Under the pieces are notes generated by a model. The model searched no databases, had not been told where the DNA came from, and saw nothing but the letters and a program-made list of their open reading frames with translations. From Sulfurihydrogenibium azorense Az-Fu1 (GTDB taxonomy: Bacteria > Aquificota > Aquificia > Aquificales > Hydrogenothermaceae): a stretch of 64,000 nucleotides of DNA. Position 1 is the first letter of the stretch. The number at the start of each line of letters is the position of its first letter. Where the stretch lies: contig NC_012438.1 of assembly GCF_000021545.1 (NCBI RefSeq), positions 434,001 through 498,000 of the forward strand, given 5' to 3'. Positions 44,318 through 52,906 of the stretch are shown piece after piece. The translations under genes were made by a program, and so were the position numbers.

Positions 44318-44512
44318 TTACTTTTCTGCTACTTGTCCTTGTAACTCTAAAAATTTAGGCTTAATTCTTAATTTTCCAGTGTAAAATGGGTGGCAGTTAT
44401 TACATACTTCAAGGTGAACAACCCCGCCTTTAACTGTGTAAATTTCAAACTCGTTTCCACAACCACAAGAAAACTTTGTTAACTTTAATTCTGGATGTAT
44501 TCCTTTCTTCAA
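44318..44512 (-). CDS. rpmE: 50S ribosomal protein L31
   Basis: 64 residues with the zinc-binding cysteines of the C+ form (FSCGCGNEF and [14 protein letters not shown]). TTG start has GGAGG seven bases upstream. A TATAAT lies in the rho-rpmE gap on the minus strand (about 44550-44555) and may give it its own transcript. Confidence 0.95.
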   Translation of the reverse strand: MKKGIHPELKLTKFSCGCGNEFEIYTVKGGVVHLEVCNNCHPFYTGKLRIKPKFLELQGQVAEK

Positions 44513-44558
44513 TTTAATTCCTCCTATAGAAATTTTGAAACTAATATTATACCAAATT

Positions 44559-45827
44559 TTATGCGTTCATAGATTTTAAAAACTCTTCGTTTGTTTTAAA
44601 CTTACCAAGTTTGCTTAATAAAAATTCCATAGCCTCTACTTCGTCCATAGTAGATAAAAATTTTCTAAGTATCCAAAGTCTTTGTAATTCCCAGTCTTGA
44701 ACAAGTAGCTCTTCTTTCCTTGTTCCAGATTTTGCAATATTTATTGCAGGGAAGATTCTTTTCTCCATAAGTCTTCTATCAAGGTAAAGTTCCATATTAC
44801 CTGTACCTTTGAATTCTTCAAATATAACATCGTCCATTCTTGAACCTGTTTCAACTAAAGCTGTTGCCAGTATTGTAAGACTTCCACCACCTTCTATGTT
44901 TCTTGCAGCTCCGAAAAACTTTTTAGGTCTCTGTAATGCAGTAGCCTCAATACCACCAGATAAAACTCTTCCAGATGGTGGTGTAACTGAGTTAGAAGCC
45001 CTTGCCAGTCTTGTCATAGAGTCAAGAAGTATTACTACGTCTCTTCCTTCTTCAACTAACCTTTTTGCTTTTTCAATTACAAGTTCAGATATTTGGATGT
45101 GTCTTTCCGGTGGTTCGTCAAATGTAGATGCAACTACCTCAGCTCCAGATCCTACAATTCTTCTCATTTCTGTAACTTCTTCTGGTCTTTCATCTATAAG
45201 AAGTATTATTAGCACTACTTCTGGATGGTTTTTTATTATGGCTTTTGCAAGTCTTTGAATTAAAACAGTTTTACCCGCTTTAGGAGGTGCAACTATTAAA
45301 CCTCTCTGACCTTTACCTATCGGTGCAACTAAACTTACGACTCTTGTTGAAAGGTCAGAAGGATCATACTCAAGGTTAAACCTTTCAGTAGGATGGTAAG
45401 GTACAAGTTTATCAAAAGATACCCTTTTCTTTAGATCATCTGGATGAAGACCACCGACTTTATCTATCCTGACTAATGCTCTGTACTTTTCCCCTTCTTT
45501 TGGGTTTCTTGCTACACCTATTATTGTATCTCCTGTTTTTAAACCAGTTTTCTTTATTTGATAAGGAGATACATATACGTCAGAAGGACTTGGAGCGTAA
45601 TTATTTTCTAAAAATCTTATAAAACCAAACCCTTCAGGAAGAACCTCTAATACACCGTTTATTTTCATTAAACCTTCTTTTTCTTCTTTCTTTTCTATGA
45701 TTTTTTGTATAAGTTCTTCTTTCTTCAGTCCTGTCACTCTTTCTAACTCTAACTCTTCTCCAATTTTTCTAAGCTCTGCTAAAGTCATATCCTTTAACTT
45801 TTCCGGAGTTAATGTAGATAAGTCCAT
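44559..45827 (-). CDS. rho: Transcription termination factor Rho
   Basis: 422 residues: an N-terminal helical SAP-like part ([21 protein letters not shown]), a cold-shock-type RNA-binding domain ([15 protein letters not shown]), and the RecA-like ATPase with Walker A ([16 protein letters not shown]), Walker B ([14 protein letters not shown]), and the Q/R-loop [20 protein letters not shown]. It forms a hexamer that unwinds RNA and ends transcription. Confidence 0.97.
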   Translation of the reverse strand: MDLSTLTPEKLKDMTLAELRKIGEELELERVTGLKKEELIQKIIEKKEEKEGLMKINGVLEVLPEGFGFIRFLENNYAPSPSDVYVSPYQIKKTGLKTGDTIIGVARNPKEGEKYRALVRIDKVGGLHPDDLKKRVSFDKLVPYHPTERFNLEYDPSDLSTRVVSLVAPIGKGQRGLIVAPPKAGKTVLIQRLAKAIIKNHPEVVLIILLIDERPEEVTEMRRIVGSGAEVVASTFDEPPERHIQISELVIEKAKRLVEEGRDVVILLDSMTRLARASNSVTPPSGRVLSGGIEATALQRPKKFFGAARNIEGGGSLTILATALVETGSRMDDVIFEEFKGTGNMELYLDRRLMEKRIFPAINIAKSGTRKEELLVQDWELQRLWILRKFLSTMDEVEAMEFLLSKLGKFKTNEEFLKSMNA

Positions 45828-45847
45828 AACGCCTCCTTGGGTTAGTT

Positions 45848-47191
45848 TTATTTACCTATGCAGAATTTACTGAAAATATTGCCTAAAACATCTTCAGTAG
45901 TTATATGACCTACTATTTCTTCTAAATAGTTAAGTACTTCTTGTAAATCCAACATAAGTATTTCTTTGTTTTCTATTAAAAAATCTATGTTCTCTACAAC
46001 TTTTTCTATTTTTTCTATTGCTTGTTTTAAAAGTGTGTAATGTCTGAGATTAATAATAATTTCATCTTCTGTTTCTGTAATTCCTAAGATTTCTATGATT
46101 TTTTCTTCTAAATCTTTTATTCCTTGGAATGTTACACTACTAGTATAAATTATATTATCAGATTTTTCAAAAATATCAAGTGGTTTTGTTATTAAATCTG
46201 CTTTGTTTATTACAATAATATGTATTTTGTTTTTAATTTCATCGTATATTTTTTTATCTTCGTCTGTAAAACCTTGTGACCCATCTATAACAAAAAGAAT
46301 AATATCTGCTTCTTCTATTTTTTGTTTAGACCTTTCTATACCTAATTTTTCTACATACTCTGCTGTTTCTCTTATACCAGCTGTATCAAGTAAAATTATA
46401 GGAATATCTTTTATCTTTAAGGTTTCTTCTATAAAATCTCTTGTAGTCCCTTGATAGCTAGATACTATGGACCTTTCATAGCCAACCATTGCATTAAAAA
46501 GGGAAGATTTTCCAACGTTTGGCCTTCCAACTATTGCTAATTTTATACCTTCTTTTATTAAACTACCCTTTTTGTAAGATCCAACTAGTTTATCTATAGA
46601 CTTTTTAACTTTTAATAAATTTTCTACGATTAGTTGAGAATCTATCTCTTCTACATCCTCAGGAAAATTTATCTCTGCCTCTATTAAAGATATTAAATTT
46701 AGCAAAGTTTCCCTTAAAGAGTTTATCTTTTCTGAGAGTTTACCTTCAAGTAATCTTACAGCTGCTTTTGATGCTTTTTCTGTTTTGGCCGATATAAGGT
46801 CTGCTATAGCTTCTGCTTGAGTAAGGTCTATCTTTCCATTTAAAAAAGCACGGTATGTAAACTCTCCAGGGTTTGCTAACCTTCCTCCTAAAGTTATAAC
46901 ATTTTCTATAATTTTTTTTATAACTGGTACACTTCCATGGGGATAAATTTCTACAACATCTTCTCCTGTAAAGCTTTTAGGAGCTTTAAAGTAAATAAAT
47001 AATCCTTCATCCAAAACAGATCCATCTAAGTCTAAAATTTTTCCAAAGTACGCTTTTCTCTCTTGTATTTCCTGTGGAAGTGTGAAAATTTGTTTTCCTA
47101 TTTTTAGAGCATCTTCTCCACTTATCCGAACTATTCCTACAGCTGATGGGATAAGTGGAGTTGCATTTGCTACAATAGTGTCTTTCTTCAT
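45848..47191 (-). CDS. mnmE: tRNA modification GTPase MnmE
   Basis: 447 residues. With MnmG it makes the carboxymethylaminomethyl group on U34 of several tRNAs. N-terminal folate-binding domain ([31 protein letters not shown]), central GTPase ([29 protein letters not shown]) and the C-terminal FCIGK with the catalytic cysteine. The start overlaps the yidC stop by four bases. Confidence 0.96.
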   Translation of the reverse strand: MKKDTIVANATPLIPSAVGIVRISGEDALKIGKQIFTLPQEIQERKAYFGKILDLDGSVLDEGLFIYFKAPKSFTGEDVVEIYPHGSVPVIKKIIENVITLGGRLANPGEFTYRAFLNGKIDLTQAEAIADLISAKTEKASKAAVRLLEGKLSEKINSLRETLLNLISLIEAEINFPEDVEEIDSQLIVENLLKVKKSIDKLVGSYKKGSLIKEGIKLAIVGRPNVGKSSLFNAMVGYERSIVSSYQGTTRDFIEETLKIKDIPIILLDTAGIRETAEYVEKLGIERSKQKIEEADIILFVIDGSQGFTDEDKKIYDEIKNKIHIIVINKADLITKPLDIFEKSDNIIYTSSVTFQGIKDLEEKIIEILGITETEDEIIINLRHYTLLKQAIEKIEKVVENIDFLIENKEILMLDLQEVLNYLEEIVGHITTEDVLGNIFSKFCIGK

Positions 47192-48732
47192 TTTTTCATA
47201 GTTTTATTTACTATAAAGCTTTGTAATAATCCTAATATATTATTCGTAAGCCAGTATAAAACAAGTCCTGCAGGAAAATTCATAAACATGAAAGTAAACA
47301 CGCCTGCCATTATATACATAATCATCTTTTGGTTTTTATCTGAAGAAGGTGTTATCCACTGTTGAGCTATCATAGATAATCCCATTAAAATAGGTAGTAT
47401 GTAGTATGGGTCTTTATCAGATAGGTCTTTTATCCATAGTATAAAAGGTGCATTTTTTAGTTCTACCGTAACCATTAGGACGTTGTATAGAGCTATAAAA
47501 ACAGGAATTTGAACTAAAATAGGTAAACAACCACTCATTGGGTTTGCTCCAGCTTCTGCATAGAGCTTCATTATCTCTTCCTGCAATTTTTGAGGGTCTT
47601 TTGCATACTTTTTCTTTAACTTTTCTATTTCTGGAGCTAAGTCTGCCATTTTTCTCATTGCTTTTAGAGACTTATGGTTTAGAGGGAAGAATAGAATTCT
47701 AATTAAGACTGTAAGAATGATTATAGCTACACCCCAGTTAGGAATGTAAGTGTAGAAGAAGTGTAGGAGTAAAAATAGAGGTTTTCCAAGTATACCAAAA
47801 AATCCAAAGTCTATACTACTTCTTAAATCTAAATCCACTTTCCAAAGGTCTTTGTAGTAATCTGTTATTTGGCCTAAAATTGAGTACAGTTTAGCACCAC
47901 TGTAAATAAAACCTTCAAAGTCAGGGCTTACATTAACTAAGACTGCAGTAGTATCTTTAGCTACTGGGATTACGTTAACAGTGTTTGTTCCATTTTTGGG
48001 AGCAAATATCTGTAAAAAGTATTTATTTTCTTCCCCAGCCCATAGGATGTTATCTCTAATAATTTGAGGTTGTTTTAATTCTTTATCTATTCTAATTAAA
48101 TCTTTATCAGTTTTTATTATTGCTCCTTCATGTCCAAACGAACCCTCAGAGTTTAGAGAAACCCCAGATAGTAAAGCTACAGAGGTGTTTTCTATACCTT
48201 TGGTTTTAACGGCTATACTTATAACACCATCGTCTTGTATAGTATAGGTTTTTTCTATACTTACATTTTCTTTTTCTAATTTAAATGTAATTTCTTTATT
48301 GTTTTGTGATACTGTGTACTCTGAGAAGTTAAGTATCCTTGTTAGGTTTGGATTGGAAGTTATCAACTCTCCTATAAATATTTTATTTTTCTTTGAAAAA
48401 TCACTTATCATATCGTGGTTATACTTTTCAACATAAACAGAAGTTATTCTTCCACCAAAGGGAGTAAACTCTATATAACCAAACTTTGTTTTTACTTTAA
48501 TATTTTTGGAAGTATCTAAGTTGACTCTCTCGTTTGTTAGGATTAAGTCAAAATTACCTGACGTTTGTATTGGAATATTTTGATTGTTAATCTCTTGTTT
48601 TTGGCTTGACTGTGGACTTTCTTTTTTGTTTTCTGGAAAGAAAAACTGACTTATAACAGTAAAACTTATAAATAAAAAAGATACAACTGCAAAAAATATT
48701 AACATTCGTTTTTGCATATCTTCTTGTTGCAT
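47188..48732 (-). CDS. yidC: Membrane protein insertase YidC
   Basis: 514 residues: an N-terminal membrane segment, a large periplasmic beta domain (about 55-310) and a C-terminal insertase core of five membrane segments containing FPLNHKSLKAMRKMADLAPEIE, MSGCLPILVQIPVFIALYNVL and WITPSSDKNQKMIMYIM. It inserts inner-membrane proteins, such as the ATP synthase c subunit encoded nearby. Confidence 0.96.
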   Translation of the reverse strand: MQQEDMQKRMLIFFAVVSFLFISFTVISQFFFPENKKESPQSSQKQEINNQNIPIQTSGNFDLILTNERVNLDTSKNIKVKTKFGYIEFTPFGGRITSVYVEKYNHDMISDFSKKNKIFIGELITSNPNLTRILNFSEYTVSQNNKEITFKLEKENVSIEKTYTIQDDGVISIAVKTKGIENTSVALLSGVSLNSEGSFGHEGAIIKTDKDLIRIDKELKQPQIIRDNILWAGEENKYFLQIFAPKNGTNTVNVIPVAKDTTAVLVNVSPDFEGFIYSGAKLYSILGQITDYYKDLWKVDLDLRSSIDFGFFGILGKPLFLLLHFFYTYIPNWGVAIIILTVLIRILFFPLNHKSLKAMRKMADLAPEIEKLKKKYAKDPQKLQEEIMKLYAEAGANPMSGCLPILVQIPVFIALYNVLMVTVELKNAPFILWIKDLSDKDPYYILPILMGLSMIAQQWITPSSDKNQKMIMYIMAGVFTFMFMNFPAGLVLYWLTNNILGLLQSFIVNKTMKK

Positions 48733-48746
48733 TTTCTCACCTCACC

Positions 48747-48956
48747 TTAGGGATAATCAACTCCACCTTTTGAAAAAGGATTACATCTTAAAACTCTCCA
48801 TACAGCCTTTAAACTACCCTTTAAAAAACCATACTTTTCTATTGCAAGTATGGCATAGTTAGAGCAAGTAGGGTAGAACCTACAGGAAGGTTTTTTTAAA
48901 GGAGATACATACTTTTGGTAAAGTTTTATTAAATTTATCAAAAGCTTACTTAACAT
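48747..48956 (-). CDS. yidD: Membrane protein insertion efficiency factor YidD
   Basis: 69 residues with the family signature [23 protein letters not shown] and [13 protein letters not shown]. The ATG overlaps the rnpA stop. It completes the conserved rpmH-rnpA-yidD-yidC-mnmE cluster. Confidence 0.95.
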   Translation of the reverse strand: MLSKLLINLIKLYQKYVSPLKKPSCRFYPTCSNYAILAIEKYGFLKGSLKAVWRVLRCNPFSKGGVDYP

Positions 48957-49278
48957 TCCCTTTCCAATTTTTCCAAAATACTTATAAAGTTCTCTTTCAA
49001 CTGAAACGATTTTAAATTAAGTATCTCTGATTTTCCAACTAGTATAATATCACAACTTAAAACATTTAGTTTAGGTAAGAGAAGTCTTACGACTTCCCTT
49101 AGAAGCCTTTTAACTCTATTTCTTTGAGTTGATTTTTTAAAAATCTTTTTAGATGCAATAAAAGCAAATCTTGGATAACCAATTTGATTTTTTTTAAATA
49201 CTAGATAAAAGTATCGACTGTTAATTTTGTTTCCAGTTTCAAATACTTCTTGAATATCTTTTTTTTTAAGGTTTCCAT
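48950..49278 (-). CDS. rnpA: Ribonuclease P protein component, frame interrupted near the start
   Basis: The RnpA frame ([16 protein letters not shown] ... [20 protein letters not shown] ... ending LEREC) is open for about 105 codons and contains the RNA-binding RNR motif, but it has no ATG, GTG or TTG before the conserved region; an in-frame TAG closes it upstream, with only CTG and ATT available. ATG at 49278, overlapping the rpmH stop (TAATG), is in another frame and enters a run of nine A. One more A would join METLKKK to the RnpA frame. Either RNA polymerase slips on A9, a rare start is used, or the assembly lost one A. The product binds the RNase P RNA. Confidence 0.8.
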
Positions 49279-49421
49279 TAAGCAGCTAAACGTTTTCTTC
49301 CTTTAGCCCTTCTTCTTGCTATTATCTTTCTTCCAGACTTAGTTCTCATCCTTGCTAAAAATCCTGACACTCTCTTTCTCTTTTTGTTAGAAAGATGAGA
49401 CTTTGCTTTCATATTTGCCAT
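49278..49421 (-). CDS. rpmH: 50S ribosomal protein L34
   Basis: 47 residues: [20 protein letters not shown] then [27 protein letters not shown], the standard L34 core. The N-terminus differs from the usual MKRTYQPS. GGAGG precedes the ATG. Its stop overlaps the rnpA ATG. Confidence 0.95.
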   Translation of the reverse strand: MANMKAKSHLSNKKRKRVSGFLARMRTKSGRKIIARRRAKGRKRLAA

Positions 49422-49440
49422 GTTGACAACCTCCTTAAAA

Positions 49441-49469
49441 TAAAATAAAGGCAGCTTGTAGCTGCCTTG
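49441..49469 (-). terminator. Terminator after atpE
   Basis: AAGGCAGC (49448-49455) and GCTGCCTT (49461-49468) form a perfect 8-bp stem with a five-base loop, followed on the minus strand by TTTATTTTATTTT. It separates atpE from rpmH. Confidence 0.85.
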
Positions 49470-49490
49470 TTAGATAAGTAAGATATTATA

Positions 49491-49835
49491 TTAGAATCCT
49501 GCTTTAGAGTCAAATATTCCTGTAAAGATGAAGATGATAGCAATTAATAGTGCATAGAGAACAAACGTTTCAATTAATGCCATACCAATGAACATAGTTG
49601 TTAAAAGTTTTGGACCCATGTTTGGGTTTCTTGCCATTCCTTCAAGAACACCTCTTATCGCGTTACCAAGACCTGCAGCACCTCCACCAGCAGCGGCACC
49701 AATAGCTACACCTGCACCGATAGCCAATGCACCATAGAATACAGCTCTTGCCATAGGGTCTCCTTCAGCTGCAAAAGCCGCTGAAACTGTTCCTGCAAGT
49801 ACCATCAGCATTAAGACTCTTGAAAACTTAACCAT
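49491..49835 (-). CDS. atpE: ATP synthase F0 subunit c with signal peptide
   Basis: 114 residues, longer than the usual 75-85 because of an N-terminal signal sequence ([22 protein letters not shown]). The mature part is the two-helix hairpin: [26 protein letters not shown] and [14 protein letters not shown] with the ion-binding Glu. The position of the Na-specific Gln in helix 1 is Leu, so proton coupling is predicted. Subunit c with a signal peptide is also known from Aquifex. RBS GGAGG. Confidence 0.95.
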   Translation of the reverse strand: MVKFSRVLMLMVLAGTVSAAFAAEGDPMARAVFYGALAIGAGVAIGAAAGGGAAGLGNAIRGVLEGMARNPNMGPKLLTTMFIGMALIETFVLYALLIAIIFIFTGIFDSKAGF

Positions 49836-49861
49836 TATTTATACAACCTCCTATAAGTGAT

Positions 49862-50260
49862 TTATTTTACAATTAACGTGTTTACATTTACCTTCTTGCT
49901 TATGTACTCGTACTCATCAGTTATAACAACTAAATCTGGTTTTTCTTCGTTTACAAACTTAGGTAAAGTATCTTTCACTCTTCCTGATATATCGACTATA
50001 ACTTTTCTATTTCCATTAAAATCTAACAATAAATCCTCTATTTTTTCTAAAGCGCTTTTTTTACTTTTTTCTTCTGTATCAGGAGGAACTGGCATTCCAA
50101 AACTTGCAGCTACCTTTTTCATCATATAAACATCAACTATTTCGTGGAACACCACAAGTTGACTGTTGTACTTTTCAGCTAAATCTTTTGCCAATTCTAA
50201 AGCCCTTAAAGATGCTCCATCAAACTGTATGTTAACCATTATCTTTTTAATCTCTACCAT
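49862..50260 (-). CDS. Universal stress protein (UspA family)
   Basis: 132 residues of the Usp Rossmann-like fold: KKIMVNIQFDGASLRALELAKDLAEKY, GRVKDTLPKFVNEEKPDLVVITD and a final VNTLIVK. The usual G-x2-G-x9-G nucleotide loop is not evident, so ATP binding is doubtful. The gene lies between atpB and atpE (10 and 26 bases), an unusual insert in an ATP synthase operon. Confidence 0.82.
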   Translation of the reverse strand: MVEIKKIMVNIQFDGASLRALELAKDLAEKYNSQLVVFHEIVDVYMMKKVAASFGMPVPPDTEEKSKKSALEKIEDLLLDFNGNRKVIVDISGRVKDTLPKFVNEEKPDLVVITDEYEYISKKVNVNTLIVK

Positions 50261-50270
50261 ATTCCCTCCA

Positions 50271-50900
50271 TTAATGTTCAGCGTGAGTTATTGCTCCAGC
50301 AATATAAACAGTTGTTAAAACTACAAAAACGTAAGTTTGTAAAAAGACTGCTATAAGGTGTATTAATATTACAGGCATAGGAACTAAGAATGGAACAAGC
50401 ATTATTAAAACAACGCTAACAAGCTCTCCACCTGTCATATTTGCAAATAAACGTAAAGCAAGGGTAACTGGTCTACTTAAATGGCTAAGTAGTTCTATTA
50501 TAACAAATACAGGAGCCATTGCAGGAACAGGACCTAAAAAGTGTTTAAAGTAAGATAAACCTTGTTCCCTTATTCCTTCAAAGTTGTATATGAAAAATAC
50601 CATTAAAGCCAATGCCATAGTTGTGTTTAAGTTAGCAGTTGGAGACTCAAATCCGGGAATCATACCAAGAAGGTTTCCAAAAAATACAAACAAACCAATT
50701 GCAGCTATTAAAGTAAAGTATTTCGTACCTTTTTCTCCCATATTTTCTTTTATTAAGTTATCTATAAACTGTATGTAAATTTCAAAAATGTTTTGAACTG
50801 GTGTTGGAATCAACGAAGGTTTTTTAGCTAAAATCGAAAAAAGTATTGGCACCGCTATTACAACAATAACTGCCATAACTACATGAGTTTGAAGTTCCAA
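50271..50900 (-). CDS. atpB: ATP synthase F0 subunit a
   Basis: 209 residues, five or six membrane helices, with the essential arginine in SRPVTLALRLFANMTGGEL and the conserved C-terminal LQTYVFVVLTTVYIAGAI. It forms the ion path against the c ring. Start TTG at 50900 follows GGAGG. The F1 genes and subunit b are not in this window. Confidence 0.93.
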   Translation of the reverse strand: MELQTHVVMAVIVVIAVPILFSILAKKPSLIPTPVQNIFEIYIQFIDNLIKENMGEKGTKYFTLIAAIGLFVFFGNLLGMIPGFESPTANLNTTMALALMVFFIYNFEGIREQGLSYFKHFLGPVPAMAPVFVIIELLSHLSRPVTLALRLFANMTGGELVSVVLIMLVPFLVPMPVILIHLIAVFLQTYVFVVLTTVYIAGAITHAEH

Positions 50901-50941
50901 CTTTTTCCTCCATTTGTTAATTTGTTTACCATCTTTGAAAT

Positions 50942-50970
50942 ATTATACAGGAATTTTTTAATGTTGTAAA
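50942..50970 (-). promoter_or_regulatory. Promoter of atpB-usp-atpE
   Basis: TTTACA (50970-50965) and TATAAT (50947-50942) with exactly 17 bases between, on the minus strand, 42 bases before the atpB start. Confidence 0.78.
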
Positions 50971-50983
50971 TCTTCTTTTAAAA

Positions 50984-51015
50984 TGGTAAACTATTTTAAA
51001 ATTTATAGTTAACAA
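50984..51015 (+). promoter_or_regulatory. BirA-like operator of bioB
   Basis: TGGTAAAC (50984-50991) and GTTAACAA (51008-51015) are separated by 16 bases. The BirA operator in many bacteria is TTGTAAAC / GTTTACAA or TTGTTAAC / GTTAACAA with a 14-16 base gap. The site ends 13 bases before the bioB ATG and touches its RBS, fitting biotin-dependent repression. Confidence 0.62.
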
Positions 51016-51028
51016 AGGAGGAAAAGAT

Positions 51029-52036
51029 ATGGAATTTATAAAAAGCCTTGCTGAAAGAGTTTTAAACGGCGAGAAGTTATCAAAGGAAGATGGTTTAAAG
51101 ATACTATCTATAGACGATCAGTACGTCATGGATTTAGTAGAAGAAGCTGCTAAGGTTAGAGAAGCTGTGTTTAAAAATCAGATGGAGTTTTGTAGTCTTA
51201 TAAATGCAAAAAATGGAGCTTGTACTGAAGATTGTTCTTTTTGTGCCCAGTCTGCTCATTTTAAGACTCCTATCAACGCTTACTCTCTTGTAAGTAAAGA
51301 TCAAATGCTTGAAGGAGCAGAAAAAGCTGTGATGATAAATGCGAATAGATACTGTATAGTTGTAAGTGGTAGAAGAGCATCAAAAGAAGAAGTACAAAAG
51401 ATAGCAGAAGCTGTTAAGGAGATAAATAAAACCTATCCTGTAAAAGTATGTTGTTCTTTAGGTACTGTAGATGAAGAAGACTTACGACTTTTAAAAGAGG
51501 CTGGTGTTGATAGAATAAACCATAATCTTGAAGCATCAGAAAACTTCTTTAAAAATATTGTAACTACTCATACTTGGAAAGAAAGGTATGAAACGATTAA
51601 AAAAGTACAAAAAGTAGGACTTTCAACTTGTAGTGGTGGAATATTTGGAATGGGAGAATCTGATGAGGATATTGTAGATTTAGCAATGACTTATAGAGAT
51701 TTAAATGTTGACTCTATACCTCTTAACTTTTTAATGCCTATTCCAGGAACACCTCTTGGTAATGCCCATAATCTTACTCCTTTAAAGTGTTTAAAGATTG
51801 TTGCCTTGTTTAGACTTTTTAATCCAAATGCAGAAATAAGATTGTGTGGAGGAAGGGAAGCAAACCTTAAAGAGTATCACGATATTGCCTTTGAAGTGGC
51901 TAACTGTTTAATGGCAGGTGGATACCTAACCAGAGCCGGAAGAGAGCCGGGTAAAGACGAAGAGATGGCAAGAAGGCTCGGCAGGTATCTTGTAAAGAAT
52001 AGAGAGAGCTTTAACAAAAATCCTCTCAATGCTTAA
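51029..52036 (+). CDS. bioB: Biotin synthase
   Basis: 335 residues, a radical-SAM enzyme inserting sulfur into dethiobiotin. The SAM-cluster motif is CTEDCSFC; the second cluster and substrate regions include FCAQSAHF, VCCSLGTVD, NHNLEAS, STCSGGIFGMGES and AEIRLCGGRE. AAGGAGG precedes the ATG. No other bio genes are adjacent. Its biotin serves CfiA and acetyl-CoA carboxylase. Confidence 0.97.
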   Translation: MEFIKSLAERVLNGEKLSKEDGLKILSIDDQYVMDLVEEAAKVREAVFKNQMEFCSLINAKNGACTEDCSFCAQSAHFKTPINAYSLVSKDQMLEGAEKAVMINANRYCIVVSGRRASKEEVQKIAEAVKEINKTYPVKVCCSLGTVDEEDLRLLKEAGVDRINHNLEASENFFKNIVTTHTWKERYETIKKVQKVGLSTCSGGIFGMGESDEDIVDLAMTYRDLNVDSIPLNFLMPIPGTPLGNAHNLTPLKCLKIVALFRLFNPNAEIRLCGGREANLKEYHDIAFEVANCLMAGGYLTRAGREPGKDEEMARRLGRYLVKNRESFNKNPLNA

Positions 52037-52797
52037 TTACTTTCTAATATGTACCTACTGTTTATAGGTTGGGTAGGTCTGTTATTATTATGTTTCATAA
52101 TAGATTTGAATAACTCTATTTGTTGTTTTGAAGCGGTAATAGGTTGTTTTAAAACGATCCATAAGACTCCTTCTGTACAGGGAGGAGTTGTTAAAGATCC
52201 TGAGTATGTATAGTAATTTTTTACAGGTGGAAGTAAAGCATTTATATTTATACTTCCATCAAAAACTTTACTGCCTTCTTCTTTTAAAGCATTTTTAAAT
52301 ACTTTATCTAACTCTGGATTGGCTTTCCCTTCTTTGAAGAAGACTCCTATAACAGCTATATTTCCATCCTTGTCTTTATGAACTAAATGCATCTCTAATG
52401 GATAATATTTACCATTTACAGTGTGTTCACTTGGAGCATGGAAGTGAAACTGTTTTAAGTGGTACTCCTTACCTTTGATATTTAGTTTAAAATCTTCTAA
52501 AACGTTTACTTGAATAGTATGACCATTATTTACTATCTCTGGGTTAACTGCCTTATTGTAATTTATATGAAGCTTTTCTAATTTTGCATGAACTTTATAG
52601 TTATCTGAAATATCTACAGGTGATTGATTTTTCAAATTACACCAAAAGTACTCTGGGTTTAATTTTGCCCAGTTTTCTGGTCCGTTTTCTCCTTCATAAC
52701 TCCAGTGGTGCACTTCTGCATTTTTTTGTAAGATTGCATGTTCACCAGCAATAGAAACGATACTTAAAGATAAAATAGAAAGTATAAACTTTTTCAC
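52033..52797 (-). CDS. Secreted alpha-carbonic anhydrase
   Basis: 254 residues with a signal peptide (MKKFILSILSLSIVSIAG). The three zinc histidines are in KQFHFHAPSEH (two) and EMHLVHKD (one); the SLTTPPCTEGVLWIVL motif and two cysteines (WCNLKNQSPVDIS and PPCTEG), which can form the stabilising disulfide, are present. It hydrates CO2 in the periplasm and so can feed bicarbonate to the carboxylases. From memory it is close to identical to SspCA of Sulfurihydrogenibium. GTG start has GGAGG upstream. The end overlaps the bioB end by four bases. Confidence 0.95.
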   Translation of the reverse strand: MKKFILSILSLSIVSIAGEHAILQKNAEVHHWSYEGENGPENWAKLNPEYFWCNLKNQSPVDISDNYKVHAKLEKLHINYNKAVNPEIVNNGHTIQVNVLEDFKLNIKGKEYHLKQFHFHAPSEHTVNGKYYPLEMHLVHKDKDGNIAVIGVFFKEGKANPELDKVFKNALKEEGSKVFDGSININALLPPVKNYYTYSGSLTTPPCTEGVLWIVLKQPITASKQQIELFKSIMKHNNNRPTQPINSRYILESN

Positions 52798-52906
52798 GTC
52801 ATGCCTCCTTAAATTCTAAATTGTTTTATTAACCATTTTATCATAGAAATATTTAATGGAAATGTTCTAAAATATAATTAAGTAACAATTTTAAAAGGTG
52901 AGAAGA

